DNA of 64,000 nucleotides. Source: Haemaphysalis longicornis (lineage: Eukaryota > Arthropoda > Arachnida > Ixodida > Ixodidae). The stretch lies in the NCBI GenBank assembly GCA_013339765.2, contig CM023453.1, positions 35,260,926 to 35,324,925 on the forward strand, written 5' to 3'. The translations under genes were made by a program, and so were the position numbers. Positions 1 to 12,217 of the stretch are shown in pieces (position 1 is the first letter of the stretch; every line of letters starts with the position of its first letter). The notes under the pieces are model-generated. The model was not told where the DNA came from, ran no database searches, and was given only the letters and a program-made list of their open reading frames with translations.

Positions 1-744
1 CGCTGTGCAGCCAAGGGAGCGAGCGCAGGATCCTCCTCGTGCGGCTGTGATTTCGCCGCCCATAGCAAAGTTCTGCAGCAACGTACACCACGAAAAAGCA
101 AGGCCAGGCCGCCGCACACATTGCTACCAAACAAAGCATACATCCCACACATACATACATACATAGGCACATACGTATGGGGATTGTTAAGGAGCCATTA
201 AGAGAAAATACAACTTCGTTTAATTTGAAAGAACTAGGATTCAGTATCTCACTCAGCTCCATTACAGCCACAAAAGATTTTTTTTTAACGAAAAAAAAGC
301 AAGAATTATTTAAAAACTTTCAAATTTTGCGCCAGACTGACGTGTTATCAGCAAGAATGACGTCATACGGGCCAACAATAAGACAATTTTTAGTTCGTTA
401 ACTGCACGTTAGTATTCAAGTGATGCGGTCAAATGAAACTAGAGGCCCCATTACAGACGTCCAGTGATGTGTCGTCGCGACAGGTGAGTTAGGCGGCCGC
501 CAATCGCACAAACAAGGTTCCGTGACGTCATAGAAAAGTTGCGGGAAATTGGCTAGGGGGTCGCGCCTGCTTCACACGTTTTCTTTAATATCTCCGTTAT
601 TCCGTTATTTGTTCGAAGATTGGGATGATATTGGTATCATTGTTATCGGGACCAAGCAGTCTTTCCGTTAAATCCTACTTGTTATTTGTCTTCATGGCTC
701 CTTTAAGGGCCTGTCAAGCACTTAAAATTGTTTTATAAACCAAA
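1..744. other. Intergenic or intronic DNA, no gene seen
   Basis: AT-rich sequence with a short CATA-type simple repeat near 144-165. No exon with paired splice sites and no recognisable protein similarity was found on either strand. It may be intron of the M13 peptidase gene whose later exons lie off the left edge. Confidence 0.5.
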
Positions 745-912
745 GGAGGCCACGGCTACCGCTTTTCTGCTGGAGGCGAAAAGCGAGAACACCCGTGTGT
801 ACGAGATTTCGCTGCATATTAAAGATCTCTAGGTGACCAAAATTAACCTGGAGCACTCCTCCTACGGCGCGCCTCGTCGCCTGTGTAGCGTCGCGGCGCG
901 TTAAATCTCATT
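745..912 (+). mobile_element. Degenerate tick-type SINE, 3' part
   Basis: The stretch contains the body of the tRNA-derived SINE seen more completely at 36.3-37.1 kb, including the block AGGTGACCAAAATTAACC (compare AGGTGGTCAAAATTAATG at about 36987) and a following TACGGCGCGCCTC block. The tRNA-like head with A and B boxes is missing, so it is a 5'-truncated or decayed copy. The identification rests on recalled similarity to common tick SINEs. Confidence 0.5.
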
Positions 913-2583
913 ATCAATCAGAACCACAGACAGTTAAGCGAAGCTAGTAAATTTCGTCTGACGTCATACACGGGGGGCATCCAAACCAAACTTTTTATCC
1001 CCTTTTTTGTTCTTTCATCTATATCGGTGTTCCTCAAATGACGGTGCGTGTACCTCAAGGTGTCTGTGAGGGCACTACAGAGGTCTTCGACTCTTTCCGC
1101 GGCATCCCCTCTTTTCCTCTTTTAGCGAGACCTTGCCGCCAACATGAAACTACTGGCTTTGCATTCAAGACAGTTGCGTTGGATTTTCGTGCGTAGCAGC
1201 TGCTCAAAGTCGGCTTTTCGCGCGACACTGCAAACGCGTGACAAATCCAGACCCACAAAAGGCGGACACAATAGGTGTGTTGTCGATAGGTGTGCAGGAG
1301 CAAATTGCGTTACATTACGACACGCATCAACACACCTTGTCGTGGTGTCCACCACTACTTTTGCAAGTCGAGAAGGGGTACCTGGCACCCTTATGATTTA
1401 GAATAACTGTTGTGTATCATGAGTGCAAAAAGCGGTTGTTTCCGACTATACTTATGCACTAAGAATTGCGATTCGGTGCAATGTATAAAATCTGGTTTTG
1501 CTTCCCTAAGATGTGGATGAGTTTAAAGTGCGGCGCGTGTTTATCTCAAAAATTAAAGCCGTTCCACTCAACGTGAAAGCTGTCGGAAGTGCAGAGCATG
1601 CAGTGATTCGCCATAATGGGCTGCAGCTTTGTTATCCGCTCACTGCTGCATTTCAAATTTCCCGCCTTCGCAGTGCTCGCGCGCCTCCTGCCTGAAACTG
1701 CGCCAGTAGGAGTCCTTTTTTTTGTGCATTCAATTTCGTGGGGTGGAGCTGTTTTGCATAATTTCTAACGCGTAATTCTTTTCTCGCGCGGCTGGAGTCG
1801 GCATTTCGACCGCGCCATTGTTTTTGTTTGTTTGTTTGTTTTTTTGCGCGCGTCTGGAGCCTGTCTGCGTTATTTCGAACGCGCCATTTCTTTCTTGCGC
1901 GGACAATTTTCTTGCTTACTATCGTAAAAACAAACCCAACGAGGGTTCCTAACTAAAGGAACGACGGGGCTGCCGGTTATAAACACAGATTTTGCCTGAA
2001 ATGTACCTGAAGTTTTCTTTGCGTTAAATAATGGGAAAATGTATGACAAGCGCCAGCGGTTTACGAGGTTCGAACGGTTATGACTATTTAAACCACGTGG
2101 TTTTCGAAGCCTCGACGTGACTTCCTCACCCCGATACAGAAGGCTCTACTAAAGTCCGTTATCTTGCTGCGCCGCCTGATTCCGGCAGTCGCATCGACCG
2201 TTAGCGAGCTAAGACGACAAGGCGAGCCCATAAAGTGCTCTGCCCTTAAAGCAAGAGGTGGACAGGCAACAAACAAACTGTAGGGTAGAGACAGAAGCCC
2301 GAACGCATACTAAGGTGCTAAGAAAGCAGAAGGATAGCTCATAAGCCTACCTTACAGAAATGCAACAATGTATCAAGATGGTGGATCTGATCTTCATCCT
2401 ACTTCCACCTTCACACAACGCTGCAGCTGTTAACATCATGCCGCAGTGAACAGCTGATCAGCGACCACAGAATGCTCTTCGCTGAGTACAGCCACGGCCT
2501 CCGCGATCGGCTGCCGGCAGCCGGCAGCCGATCAGTGATGGCAAGGAGACACTGCACAAAAGAGTAATCTAGACGACACTTAC
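913..2583. other. Non-coding stretch, probable intron
   Basis: No supported exon. Several short open frames occur, but none has flanking splice signals or a recognisable family. A short (GTTT)n run lies near 1824-1842. If the M13 gene is real this is intron downstream of its fourth recognised exon. Confidence 0.4.
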
Positions 2584-2673
2584 GCAGGTCGCGACAGCTG
2601 TCGATCAAGCGCATCGCTGTTATCTCGTCCCCAAACCGCTGGTCTACGTCCATTGGCCCCTTGCGAAGTGCAG
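2584..2673 (-). CDS. M13 metallopeptidase (neprilysin-like), exon D
   Basis: A 90-bp minus-strand exon preceded by a pyrimidine-rich tract ending TTTCCAG and followed by the strong donor GTAAGT. It starts with two bases completing a split codon, which matches the phase left by the exon at 3714-3941. It reads ALRKGPMDVDQRFG, then a DEITAMRLIDSC block. This resembles the segment after the first ectodomain helix in M13 proteins, where the chain shows a conserved Lys/Tyr-x-x-Cys region. The similarity is weak alone. The splice-phase agreement is the main support. Confidence 0.6.
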
Positions 2674-3180
2674 CTGGAAACGCGCGCGGGAAAACGAAAC
2701 TTTCATATGATGAAAGTGAAGCCTTGCGACAGAAATCGCATATTTGGAGCAGCCGCTTAAACGGAAGACAGCGTCGGAGTAGTTGGATTCGTAGACACCC
2801 CAAACAATCGAACCTGATAAAACTGGACGATTGTTAAATGAAAACGACCTGAGTAGCCTTTCGAGGCAGCTCTTAGCATTACGTTATGCACATTTTGGTT
2901 TGCCACAAAGCATGTTAGCTGAATTACGGCGTGAAGTGGGGACAGAAATCAGCAAGGTTGAGGTTGGCTTTCCGAAAGCCAACTATTTCACTCGATACAA
3001 TGCACGAGCTCATTAAGCACTATATAATACATTTCTGGTGAGGCATCATTATCCAACTAGCACGTCACGTGAATATGTTGAGCCAGAGAAGACACAAGAA
3101 AAAGAGTTATGCTTGTTGCAATAAGCCCTTACTTGGGGATTTGTGCACTAACTACGGCGAGTAATTAACAGGAGTTAGTA

Positions 3181-3571
3181 TACACTCTTAAAACAAGGTT
3201 GTGGCATTCACTAACGTAACACTAACAAGCTACTTGCCCTAGTATGCACTAGGTAGTCAGTAACTGGAGGTAGTATATCATCACTAGTCAGGGTTGCTAA
3301 CTTAAGCCGGCAGTAAGCACCACTACCTTCACTAGTAAAGTCCTAGCAATAACGTCCTTCTGAGCTACATGCGTTTACTAACTGACCATGCATAACCTAG
3401 TCATAAGCACGACCTTAATCTAGTGCATACTGCTTCCTGCATTCTGTTAATTTCCTAACAATGCAGTTGCTTGTGGCAGAGCCTGCGTACCGTACTGGGG
3501 GGTATGGTTCGTAAGGAGTTAGTAAATACGGCCGTTACTACCCTTTTGCGAATTTTTTTATTAAGAGTGTA
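3181..3571. mobile_element. MITE-like inverted-repeat element
   Basis: A 391-bp segment starts with TACACTCTTAA and ends with its exact reverse complement TTAAGAGTGTA. The interior has no open reading frame and is full of short CTAGT/GTTAGTA-like repeats. The size and terminal repeats fit a non-autonomous DNA transposon. A TA target duplication is possible but cannot be told from the terminal bases. Confidence 0.6.
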
Positions 3572-3713
3572 ACCTATCCTCAGTCTTGAATATTACCGTT
3601 AATAAAGGAGCTTTTCTGATGAAACAACTTTTACAACTGCTTCATTCCATGACCGCGGTAGCCCTAATGCGCGCAGTGTGGGTTCAGAGAGCTCGCGTGC
3701 AGCAGCGCCTCAC

Positions 3714-3941
3714 CGAAGATCCTCTGGCGCACTTCTTCGCGCACGTTGTCCTGGACGGAGTAGCAGCCCATGTCGTCGGGGATCTGGTAGCGGTTCGGCC
3801 AGAGGCTGCAGACGTACTCGTAGAAGTTTTTGCACGGGTTCTTGTTCAGGTTCAGCGTGTCCTTCAGCTCGATCGCTGAAAGGGCCATCAACCACCCGCG
3901 GGTTACGTAAGCGCTGAATGGTGCGCACTCCCGCTTGAAGC
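3714..3941 (-). CDS. M13 metallopeptidase (neprilysin-like), exon C
   Basis: The minus-strand translation contains LNKNPCKNFYEYVCSLW followed by NRYQIPDDMGCYSVQDN and VREEVRQRI. This is the hallmark start of the M13 (neprilysin/ECE/NEP-like) ectodomain, usually written xPCxxFYxYxCGxW and then xIPxxxxxxxxF. A Gly-to-Ser change is visible in the usual CGxW (here CSLW). The exon begins after GTAG with two bases completing a Ser codon and ends TTCG|GTGAGG. Both phases agree with the exons at 6093-6214 and 2584-2673. M13 enzymes are type II membrane zinc peptidases that cleave small peptides. The zinc site (HExxH) would lie far downstream and is not in this window. Confidence 0.9.
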
Positions 3942-6092
3942 CTACGGTGGAGCATGCCCGCACGAGTTACCGGAGGGAACTAGTCACCCTTGGATAAAGA
4001 ACAAAGCCTTCGACCTAACCACAGCAGAATGCAGCGTTCCGTTTCCGCATAGGCACGAGTAGGAGGAGTCTTTGTTTAAAATCATTGCCAACAAGTGCCA
4101 GTTGACACGAAAAAGACAACCACCTCGTGCTGAACGTTTAAAGCGAGCGACGGGTCTGGCACTGAAGATGCTGATTAAGGCAGCAATTAGGAAGTGTCAA
4201 GACGAAGCAAAGAAAACAGGTAGAAAAGTACGACATGAAGCCTTAAAAGAAGAAGAGTCAGTGAAGAACATCGTGCCAGTTCAGTTCAAATCGAGTGAAT
4301 GGCTAAAGGAATGTTCTTTTCTGTTCGTACCTGCTGCGGTGCACACTGGCGTCTGGCAGTCGTAGTATTCGATGCCAACCTGTTTCAGCCGTTCAGCTGT
4401 AGCGTAGAAAAAAAGTGTGTTCTGTTAGAATTGTGGGAACTCCATAATCGCTTGTATACATGGCGTCACGTTTGCCGTATTGCACAAACGATTCAAACGG
4501 GAATTACTAGGGTTCGTAATTGAATTTAATATTCAGTGTAAAACAAACTTATATGCAACACGATCATTCTGAATGCAGAGTGTTACCATGAAATACCGAA
4601 AAGGTTAGCAAGCGAGCACTTCACAGACGTGTAATACAGCTAAATGGTGTTAAAAACTTTTGATCCCCACCCCTACGAGAAAATCTACAGGAGTATACAC
4701 ATGCATGTATACGTTCAGTCTTTGTCAAATTTTCTAGGCCAAACCGGGAACGCACAGACCGAAAAAAATCCAATGCACAAGCTTACATCCCGAACACGGT
4801 GTAAGAAAATATTCTTACACCGTGGTCCTGAGCGAGACTTAAAAATTTTTATGCCCGAAGGCTAGAGAAAACACTTTTCTTTCTTGCTGTCATAAAATAT
4901 TGTTGCCACATGTAAAGGCAAAGATTATTCTTTGAATTCTTTGTGGTCGAAAAGGCTTAGGATTGGCCTAAAAATTTTGACAAAGGGTGTAAATACTTGG
5001 TACCAGTATTGAAATCATGTTTGAATACTTTTTATTCCTTCCTCCTAGGCCTGACGCACCGACAGCGACCTCGACAACCAGCCGTCAAGGCTACGCAAAA
5101 AATCCAGCCAATGAGTACAAGTGAAGAGATAGACCATATGATTGTTAACATTGGCTAGGTGTTCGCTTCGCGACGAAGGTCCTGCTATAATTACTGCAAA
5201 CTGATCAAATATTGTGCTATTCGGATCCACCAGTGCTAGTTTCGCTGCCCTTCATCCTTTTTGCAGTACGGTGCTACATCCCGCCCTAACGTTCCGTCCG
5301 ATCTCTTTTTCGCTGTTCGGGAACGCACTCTACTCCGTTTATCGGTTCGTTGCCCATGGTAAATGGTTTCCCATGGTTCCCTGTTCGACGATCCTGCCCA
5401 ATTTCGCATTTGTTCATATTTATCTTAATGTCTAAGCTTTGACAAGAGACACGTTCTAAATTCTCACTAGTGAAACAAGGGAATCCCGTTCGCTAAGTTT
5501 CTTCTGCATGAGTGCGGTCACGTGTTGAGTAAACGCGTGTAAACAGGACTTGTACAGTTTTAAGTTGGAACTCTGAGGAAGGAAGCATGCAGATTGCACA
5601 GCACTTTTCGTAACGTATACGAACAGCACATTGGTTCGTGCCGCATTTGCCTTGCCGCCACGTAACATCTTTGCCGCAAGCACCCTTTGCGGCAATAGCA
5701 TTAGTGTGAAAAATGTGTAAGCCTCAGAGATTCCCCCGTAACCTCGAAAGGAAACTTTCTGGGCCCTGCTGGAACTCTCTCTGATGGACGTTAACTGAAG
5801 CAGCAAAAGAACATCACCGCGCTGTGGAAAATAATTGTGGGACAATTCCCATTACTGGGGTTCTAACATTGCTCACTCGCATTATGATCACTCGCACTCC
5901 CGATTTTTACCCAGTTTGCCAATTCAGCGGTCCAGTGCCGGGAACCGTTCTTGATGCCATATTCAGTTCCGTTGCCCCTGTTAGTTTCATCACATACAAT
6001 AATAGACATCTGTTGCGCTGCACCATATATCCTGCATTATTAGGGTGCATTCATATTTGCCGAGCGGGGACCTTTGAAGGGGGCGCACTTAC

Positions 6093-6214
6093 TCTTGCTG
6101 TATTCGCGCGAGTAGTAGAAGGTGTAGGTGAGCGTCACGCAGGTCATCAGCACCACTGAGGCGCACAGGACCAGCAGCCACTGCTCGAACATGGTTCGCC
6201 GCTCCCAGAATCCG
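6093..6214 (-). CDS. M13 metallopeptidase, membrane-anchor exon B
   Basis: The minus-strand exon starts after CTTGCAG and ends AAGA|GTAAGT. It encodes GFWERRTMFEQ followed by a hydrophobic span (WLLVLCASVVLMTCVTLTYT) and FYYSREYSK. Basic residues before a single transmembrane segment fit the type II anchor of neprilysin-like proteins. Its 3' phase matches exon C, giving ...SREYSK-S-FKREC.... Its 5' phase (one base completing a codon) does not match exon A as modelled, so a small exon may lie between them. Confidence 0.75.
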
Positions 6215-6689
6215 CTGCAAGCGTCGCCGTGCGGTGGTTGCAGCCGATAATTAGCGCAGGCGCACTTTTGACAAAGCGGAAAGGCTGACGCTAGCAGTAA
6301 GGCATGCAGTCGGGCAACTTGCGCTGTGGTACAGCGGTTAAGTAGCTAATATAGTGGAGTTGTTTACGACAATTATAACTGCTCTTAATAAAAAATAGAG
6401 GTTTATTAACAATATACTTACTCGGTTGATATAGAGTAGGGCGAAACCGTTTCGGAGTCTAAATGTGCAGAAAGGTTGGAAAGAACGAAATCAAAGAAGA
6501 GAACGTTATCAACAAGCTTTTGTATATGAATTTTACCAGAGATATTCCACCATCACCTGCACAAGCATTTTTTCGTGTAAACCACCAAACACGAACGCTT
6601 GCGTTCCTTTCTGTGAGCACCATGGTGTTTTTTTTTTTTTTTTTTTTTTTGCAGATACGGCTACCACAAGGTGTTTCACTTGATATTGT

Positions 6690-6862
6690 TATTGCTTAAT
6701 TCTCATGCCACGCTTGTTGTAATGATGTTTTTTTTTGTTTCGCACTGGCTTGTTGATATATTATGTCTAGTTATTGTATAACTTTTGTTGTTCTTTTGTG
6801 AGTATTTGCTCTGCCAGTCCCCGCTTACCCAACGCCCTGCTGGGCCTGTAACGTACTTTGAA

Positions 6863-6918
<56 letters not shown>

Positions 6919-6955
6919 AAATAATAAATAAGTAAATAAATAAATAAATAAAACT
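6690..6955 (+). mobile_element. CR1/L2-like LINE 3' end with (AAAT)n tail
   Basis: A short non-coding stretch including CCCGCTTACCCAACGCCCTG and GTAACGTACTTTG leads directly into about 90 bp of (AAAT)n from roughly 6862. Tails of this kind terminate CR1/L2-type LINE 3' ends. The same tail type appears in minus orientation at 24896-25014 and 60200-60249. The left boundary is approximate. Confidence 0.55.
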
Positions 6956-7843
6956 GGTTAGAGAAAAACTATAAAGCAAAGGCTACAAAATTGGTACTGT
7001 TGGCTTTACGACGCATTTTGTTACTCGTGCACTTGCAGTTTATATTGAATGTCACCTATTAACAAATTGTATTCAGCTTCAGTTTTTGACTCGTGATTCG
7101 ATCTCCGAGTTAGATTAATTCATTTACCGCCGTTATTTCCATTCATTACTTAAAAACTTACAAATTCTTTTAAGGTGTGCTTTCTTCTCAGCTGAAATGT
7201 TTCGCTGTAATTTTTTTGTTGCTTTAAACGACGGTTATCACTCCAGGCCAAAGCGAGAATACGGCTCGGCCTTCGTAGTGTCAATCTCGCTTTCAAGGTC
7301 AGCCAAGGTGAAGCCAGTTTCCTCATGCGGTTGCGCAGGGAAAACGCCTAATCGTTCGCTCGTTCGAAGCCTAGGGCTGCGGAGAGGGGGGATAGGAGGA
7401 GCGAGTAACGGTGCGTGCCATCAGAAAATGATAGGCGCTGGGTGAATACAAGTTAATGGCGCGTTCTCCCCTTCGAGCGGAGACTGCACCGAGCAGCGCC
7501 TGTGTTTTGCCTTGCGGTGCAAGTGTGCGCGTTCACTGCGTGCTCTTGGCGTGAGAACCGAGCTACAGAAGTTAGCTTGTAGTGGCGCATCATCATCATG
7601 TGCTTGCAGCGCCACTATCCTCATCATAAACAGCTGCCTACCATCATCATCAGCGGTACTTGCCCGGCAGCGTCAGCAGTTCCACGCGACACAGGAGTTC
7701 GAACATGACTGCGCTCCAGGGGCGGTCGCATGTCTACGTAAGTTCCGGCCGGGGCTTGCACACCAGAATAAATGTAGGAAGCCACAGCGCAACAACGAGT
7801 GCACGGCTCCTTTCCTACAAGCTATTAACCTGCCGTGGATAAA

Positions 7844-8288
7844 AGGACCCTGCAACACTTTTCTCAACTTTTTTTGAAATATTAAATGCTTGCAGAATGT
7901 AGTCACCCAACACTCCCAGTACGTAGATTAGGGGACCGCAAAGTACCCCAGCCAAAAATTACTGCTCTATGCCAATCAGATAACTTGGAACCTCGCTTAA
8001 AAGATGTTTTCCTTTTACCCGGTCCTGACGTTCTTCGACCGCCCGAATTACGTCATTAAGGCCATGTAGCGGCTGTTGGCTTGTTTTTATTCAGTTGCAG
8101 GAATGAATGCTTTTCGATAGCAACTTTAAAAATAAAGCCATAAAACAAAGCAGAAACTGAAGGCGTATCTGGTGCGACGAGCAAATCACGCAGTGTCGCT
8201 CCTTGGTGGCGATAACTATAGGTTTCGCAGTCCTTCCAGACGCGAAGGAAAGAGTGAACTCGCTTATCAAAAGTGTTGCAGGGTTCCT
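7844..8288 (+). mobile_element. TTAA-type MITE, copy A
   Basis: The segment begins AGGACCCTGCAACACTTTT and ends with the near reverse complement AAAAGTGTTGCAGGGTTCCT, followed by TTAA. The interior matches the element at 40471-40908 in reverse orientation, including the shared blocks GATTAGGGGACCGCAAAGTA and CGGCTGTTG. No transposase frame is present. It is a non-autonomous inverted-repeat element of about 445 bp. The left TTAA has decayed to TAAA. Confidence 0.75.
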
Positions 8289-8472
8289 TTAAACGTGGTT
8301 GCAGTGAACGCGCACCTTTATGTCATTTGCTAAAATACATTAGCCGATCATTCAACCTTCGGGGATGAATGGCTCATGATTTCTATTTCTTGCTTCGCAT
8401 TAGCTTGACCTGCCACAAAGTTTTCTCTCGCCGTGAGCGATCTCCAGCGAGGCTGAATAAGCAGCAACGCAC

Positions 8473-8788
8473 CGAGGTCGTGTGTCTGGCGAAAGATGGT
8501 GATGTCGATGGTCTGGCGGGCCAGGTCGTAAGCGGCGAAGCTCTCCCACGGCTGTGGCTCGCGGTCGTCCTCGTCGTCGTCCTGGGAGTCCGGGATGCAG
8601 ACGGCCTCGACGGAGGGGAACCGGGCCCGCCGCGACAGCGAGCGCACGCGCCGTCTCGGGGAACGCTTGGGCAGCCGCTCGCGGCTCAGAGAGCGACGCA
8701 GTGCCCGACGGGTTGGCCGCGGCGTGCCGGGGGAGCGGCTTGGCGCACGGCCGGTGGACAGCCGCTCGACGGACCCGCGTGGCCACAT
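8473..8788 (-). CDS. Putative first coding exon A of the M13 peptidase gene
   Basis: A GC-rich island inside AT-richer DNA carries a minus-strand open frame. From the ATG at 8788 it reads MWPRGSVERLSTG, an Arg/Ser-rich basic block (RRSLSRERLPKRSPRRR), then an acidic stretch (SQDDDEDDREPQPWESFAAY) and DLARQTIDITIFRQTHD. It ends at CTCG|GTGCGT. A basic then acidic cytoplasmic tail before the anchor exon is plausible for a type II membrane peptidase. The 3' phase (1) does not match exon B (2), and the same frame is open further upstream, so the start and the link are uncertain. The opposite-strand open frames here are less protein-like. Confidence 0.45.
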
Positions 8789-8799
8789 GGTGGGTTGGC

Positions 8800-10619
8800 C
8801 CCTCCCGGTGGCCGCTCGGCCAAGCTCGCCGTGGGGGCGCCTGATGGGGGCGGTACAGACGAAGCGTAAAGACACATGTGCGTCCAAGCGACCCTGGTTT
8901 CCGACGCGTCGCGGCAAACAATTCTGGGGGAATTTCACTCATGCGCAAGACTTGAATAGTGGAGCTGTTGTAGGTGAGCATTGCCGGGCATTGCAGTTAA
9001 GTTTCAGTATTATTGTTTATTAACATAGTTGCGGTGCTAGTAATAGTCGTCATTAGCATCTAGGAGGCCGTCGTCTTCTTCGCGGAGAGTGGTGCATGCG
9101 TAGTCATCCTCAGCATTTTATACTCCCGCCAGCTCTTCATCATTGGCTCAAGTAAGTGGTGCCGGGATCTGCAAGTCGTCTCGGGAAGGATTAGCACACT
9201 TGTAGCCATGTCTCCAATTATCCATAATTGCTCCTTGAGAATGCGGCGACCGCGGTGATCTCTCCCAAGCAGGATGTCTTTTCGAAAATCTTTAGCATTA
9301 GCGCTGGGATTTCTTTTTTTTTTTGCTAAAGCCACTGCGCGAGCCGGGGACGCTCGGCGGTCGCCGCGGGGCATGCGCTCAAGCGCGTTCGTATTTTCTT
9401 GGTATTTTTTCCTGCAACACCGAACTTATGGCTTCTACTCCGCTGTTAAATATCTAGCAGGTTGGATATGCGCGGTAGCGGCCGTCCCGGGGATCGTCCG
9501 GAAGCCAAACCGGTTTTTGGAGCCGGAGACGCGTGCACAGACGCGTCCTTTTCCGCTCATGTGTTTCACCCTTTGTTAGGCCTCCTCGCTCACACGAGAA
9601 GACCTCCTGACCCCCGTTTCATTTAGTTTCGGAATAGACAGCGGTGGCGCTAGCCCTACTGCAGCTGCAGCGTTCCGAAATCTGTCCATATAATCGGCTT
9701 CCCGAAACACACCTTATAGAAACCGCAGGTTAGATATGAGCTTCGCACGGCCAGCAGGTTTGCACGGCGCAGTACAGAAGCTAGTGGAATAAAATTGAAA
9801 GTGAATATTGCCGGCAGCCTGCACTTTAGTCCGTAGGGGTACTTTGATGGAACTGCCTCCTGATTGGTTGAACGGGCTTGCTTCATTGTGAAGGCATTTC
9901 TGCCTCTGAGCATCGCGTTGTCCGGATTGGCAAGCGTGGCGCAGCGCGGAAGGTAGTAAAATACCGATTGCCCGCAAAGTATCCCTACGGACAAAAGTGC
10001 CGGCGGCAGGCACCGATATGCCAGCTTAATATCGACCACACCCACTTAGGAAGTGAATGTGGCGATCTGATTAGAATTCCACGCAAGCGAACGTGAAACC
10101 ACACAACCGGTCTCGCGAAATTGCCGTCGCCAGTTGCACAGGTTGCTCTGAAAAAGTTCCGGCAGAATGGACACAGGGTAGCCGTCAGTCAATGGTAGCA
10201 CAATGGCGGCAACGCTTCGCGTAGCCTGCTCTCCCGGCTGCCGGCACAATAGGCAGTTCCAGAAAAGTTACCATCCCAGTATCGACAATTTCGCATGTTA
10301 CCTCGGGGAGTATGGATATTCGTCGGTGACTTGGCAGCCATGGAAGGTCCAGGCGCTGGCTGAGCTCTGTGTCGGGGCGGGGAAATGGGCGTGTCCCACG
10401 TAGAGCGAACGTAGAACTAGAGCTGCTTTTCGACGTCTTCTTCGTCCCAAGGCGGCATGCACGAGCCATTTTGGTGCGCCGGTGGCACCTCGAGAAAAAA
10501 GTAAGCTCAGATCGACTGAGGCTGAAAATGCATAAAGGGTATGCAATAACCCTCGCTAATAAAGAAACAGACCAGGGCTAAGCTAACTAAGCCTAACTGT
10601 GGTCGTAATCAGAGCGAAA
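8800..10619. promoter_or_regulatory. Divergent intergenic region between the M13 and SLC13-like genes
   Basis: The first recognised exons of the two genes face away from each other, so their promoters should lie between about 8.8 and 12.2 kb. I see no convincing TATA box or initiator that fixes a start site, and no exon in this interval. Confidence 0.35.
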
Positions 10620-11078
10620 TTAAAAAAAAATGGCCGCGGCTTAGCTCAGCTAACCTTAGATATGCAAAGCAAAAGCTTAGTCTGGTTGAAGCTTGGTTTC
10701 GATTTGTTAAACTTTGATTTAGCTTTATTGCCGACCACGCCTCAAAGCTGTTCGGTTCCGTGCAACGCTCACAGAAGGAGGCCGGGCTAACGCGGCGTTA
10801 ATTCATGGCGAACGCACCGTTCCGCTTCGCCGGGCGCGAGACGAGTCACGTAGCCCGAAACGACACCAGCGCCGCATGCACGGGAGTGGTCGGCTGGCTC
10901 GGCCGCAGTGGCGGTGGCCACCGCCGCAGCGCCGACAGCGGTCCCGACGAATCACGCGATGCGCTTCGAGGGGTGTGTCGCCGCGGGTGTGTCTCCGATC
11001 AGAAGGTCACCTTGCGCATCCTCCACGAAATCGATGGACGAAAATAGTAAAGCTTTGCTGTGAAAAAAAAAAAAAAAA
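10620..11078 (+). repeat. SINE-like dispersed repeat, copy 1 of 3
   Basis: The segment runs from GGCCGCGGCTTAGCTC, through CTTAGTCTGGTTGAAGCTTGG and a GC-rich core (GGCGAACGCACCGTTCC), to a 16-base A tail at about 11063-11078. The same sequence occurs in minus orientation at about 19165-19612 and 57790-58240. The A-tail and the pol III A-box-like start suggest a SINE, but a clear B box is not seen. Confidence 0.6.
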
Positions 11079-12217
11079 GTTACGGGGATGGTTCCCTTTG
11101 AGAACGTGGGTCACGCGCAAGCTCGTCGAGTTTATCATAAATTCTTTGATTAGTCGATTTGGTTGCGCCAAACAGAATATCGTGAGAAAGCTACATGCTT
11201 AGAAAGCGTTCTCTAAGCGCATTTTGGGCCTGTGCTACTCTGTGTGCGTGTAACACTTCGCTAAGCGCCAGAATGCGCATACAGAATCCTGAGTAGGGCA
11301 CATATTTATTGTGATTTACGTTCCTGTAGTGCTTATGCTGCGATTGATTCATTGATTGCTTGAAGAATGCTCCAGCAGCGTCTGTATAGCAACGCACGGT
11401 GCATCAGGGTACGTTCTTATTTATAAAGCGATGTGTAGAATACCCCCACCCCCCCTGCATATCGCCACGCGTATATATGATCTTTCAGCATACGCTCTGA
11501 GGACCCCAGGCAAGTGCAAGTAATATATCAGGATGGATATAGTGCTACACAGCACAGTCGCTCAGTTGCGGCCTCTGCTCACGGAACCCCAACTTGAACT
11601 TAGTAAGCCCCTCGAACGTCCTCAGTGATGCCGGAATCTGCGGGTGTATACGTTTTTTCTACCTATAATTGCTTCCCAATTCAAAGTACTACTCATTTTT
11701 AACTCATTAGCACCTTCTCAAGACCCGGCCGTGGGCCCTATATGCTAACGGAGGAGAAGAAGGCTCTGTTCACGCGCAGCCATGGACGTGCGGAAAGCCA
11801 TCCCCTTGTTCATTTCGGAGACGGCTCGTCTGCCCTGCTAAAACTATTCCGATTAGGCTGATTTCCACCTAGTTTTCCTACTCTTCTCTGTGTGTTTCTT
11901 TCCTGTTTTTTATATCTTTTGAACTTAGACTAAATTGTTCCTTCTGCTCTACTATTATGCATGATCTGATTGATTACCATGAAAAAAAAAATAACTCTTC
12001 TTGGCCAATCCCCTAAGTGGGTAAGCGCTATTTTTTGGGTCATAGATTCCGCCGCAAAAAACAAGAATAAAATGAATCGCCGCGTGCCGCACGCATCGAG
12101 CCTTCGGAGCAGCAAGCAGCTCAACTATTCCTTTTCGGGACCCCCGCCTAACCTGTCTTGACCGAAGAACTGTGCCGCCTGCGTAGACGTGTGGTGCTGA
12201 CGCTTCCATGCAGCGTG

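Noticed and set aside
6858..6952. CRISPR-like or satellite array
   Set aside because: It is simple (AAAT)n, a LINE tail. No spaced repeats of CRISPR type occur anywhere in the window.
8369..8869. Long plus-strand open frames opposite exon A
   Set aside because: They are GC-driven shadows of the minus-strand frame. They have low-complexity Arg/Gly composition and no splice support.
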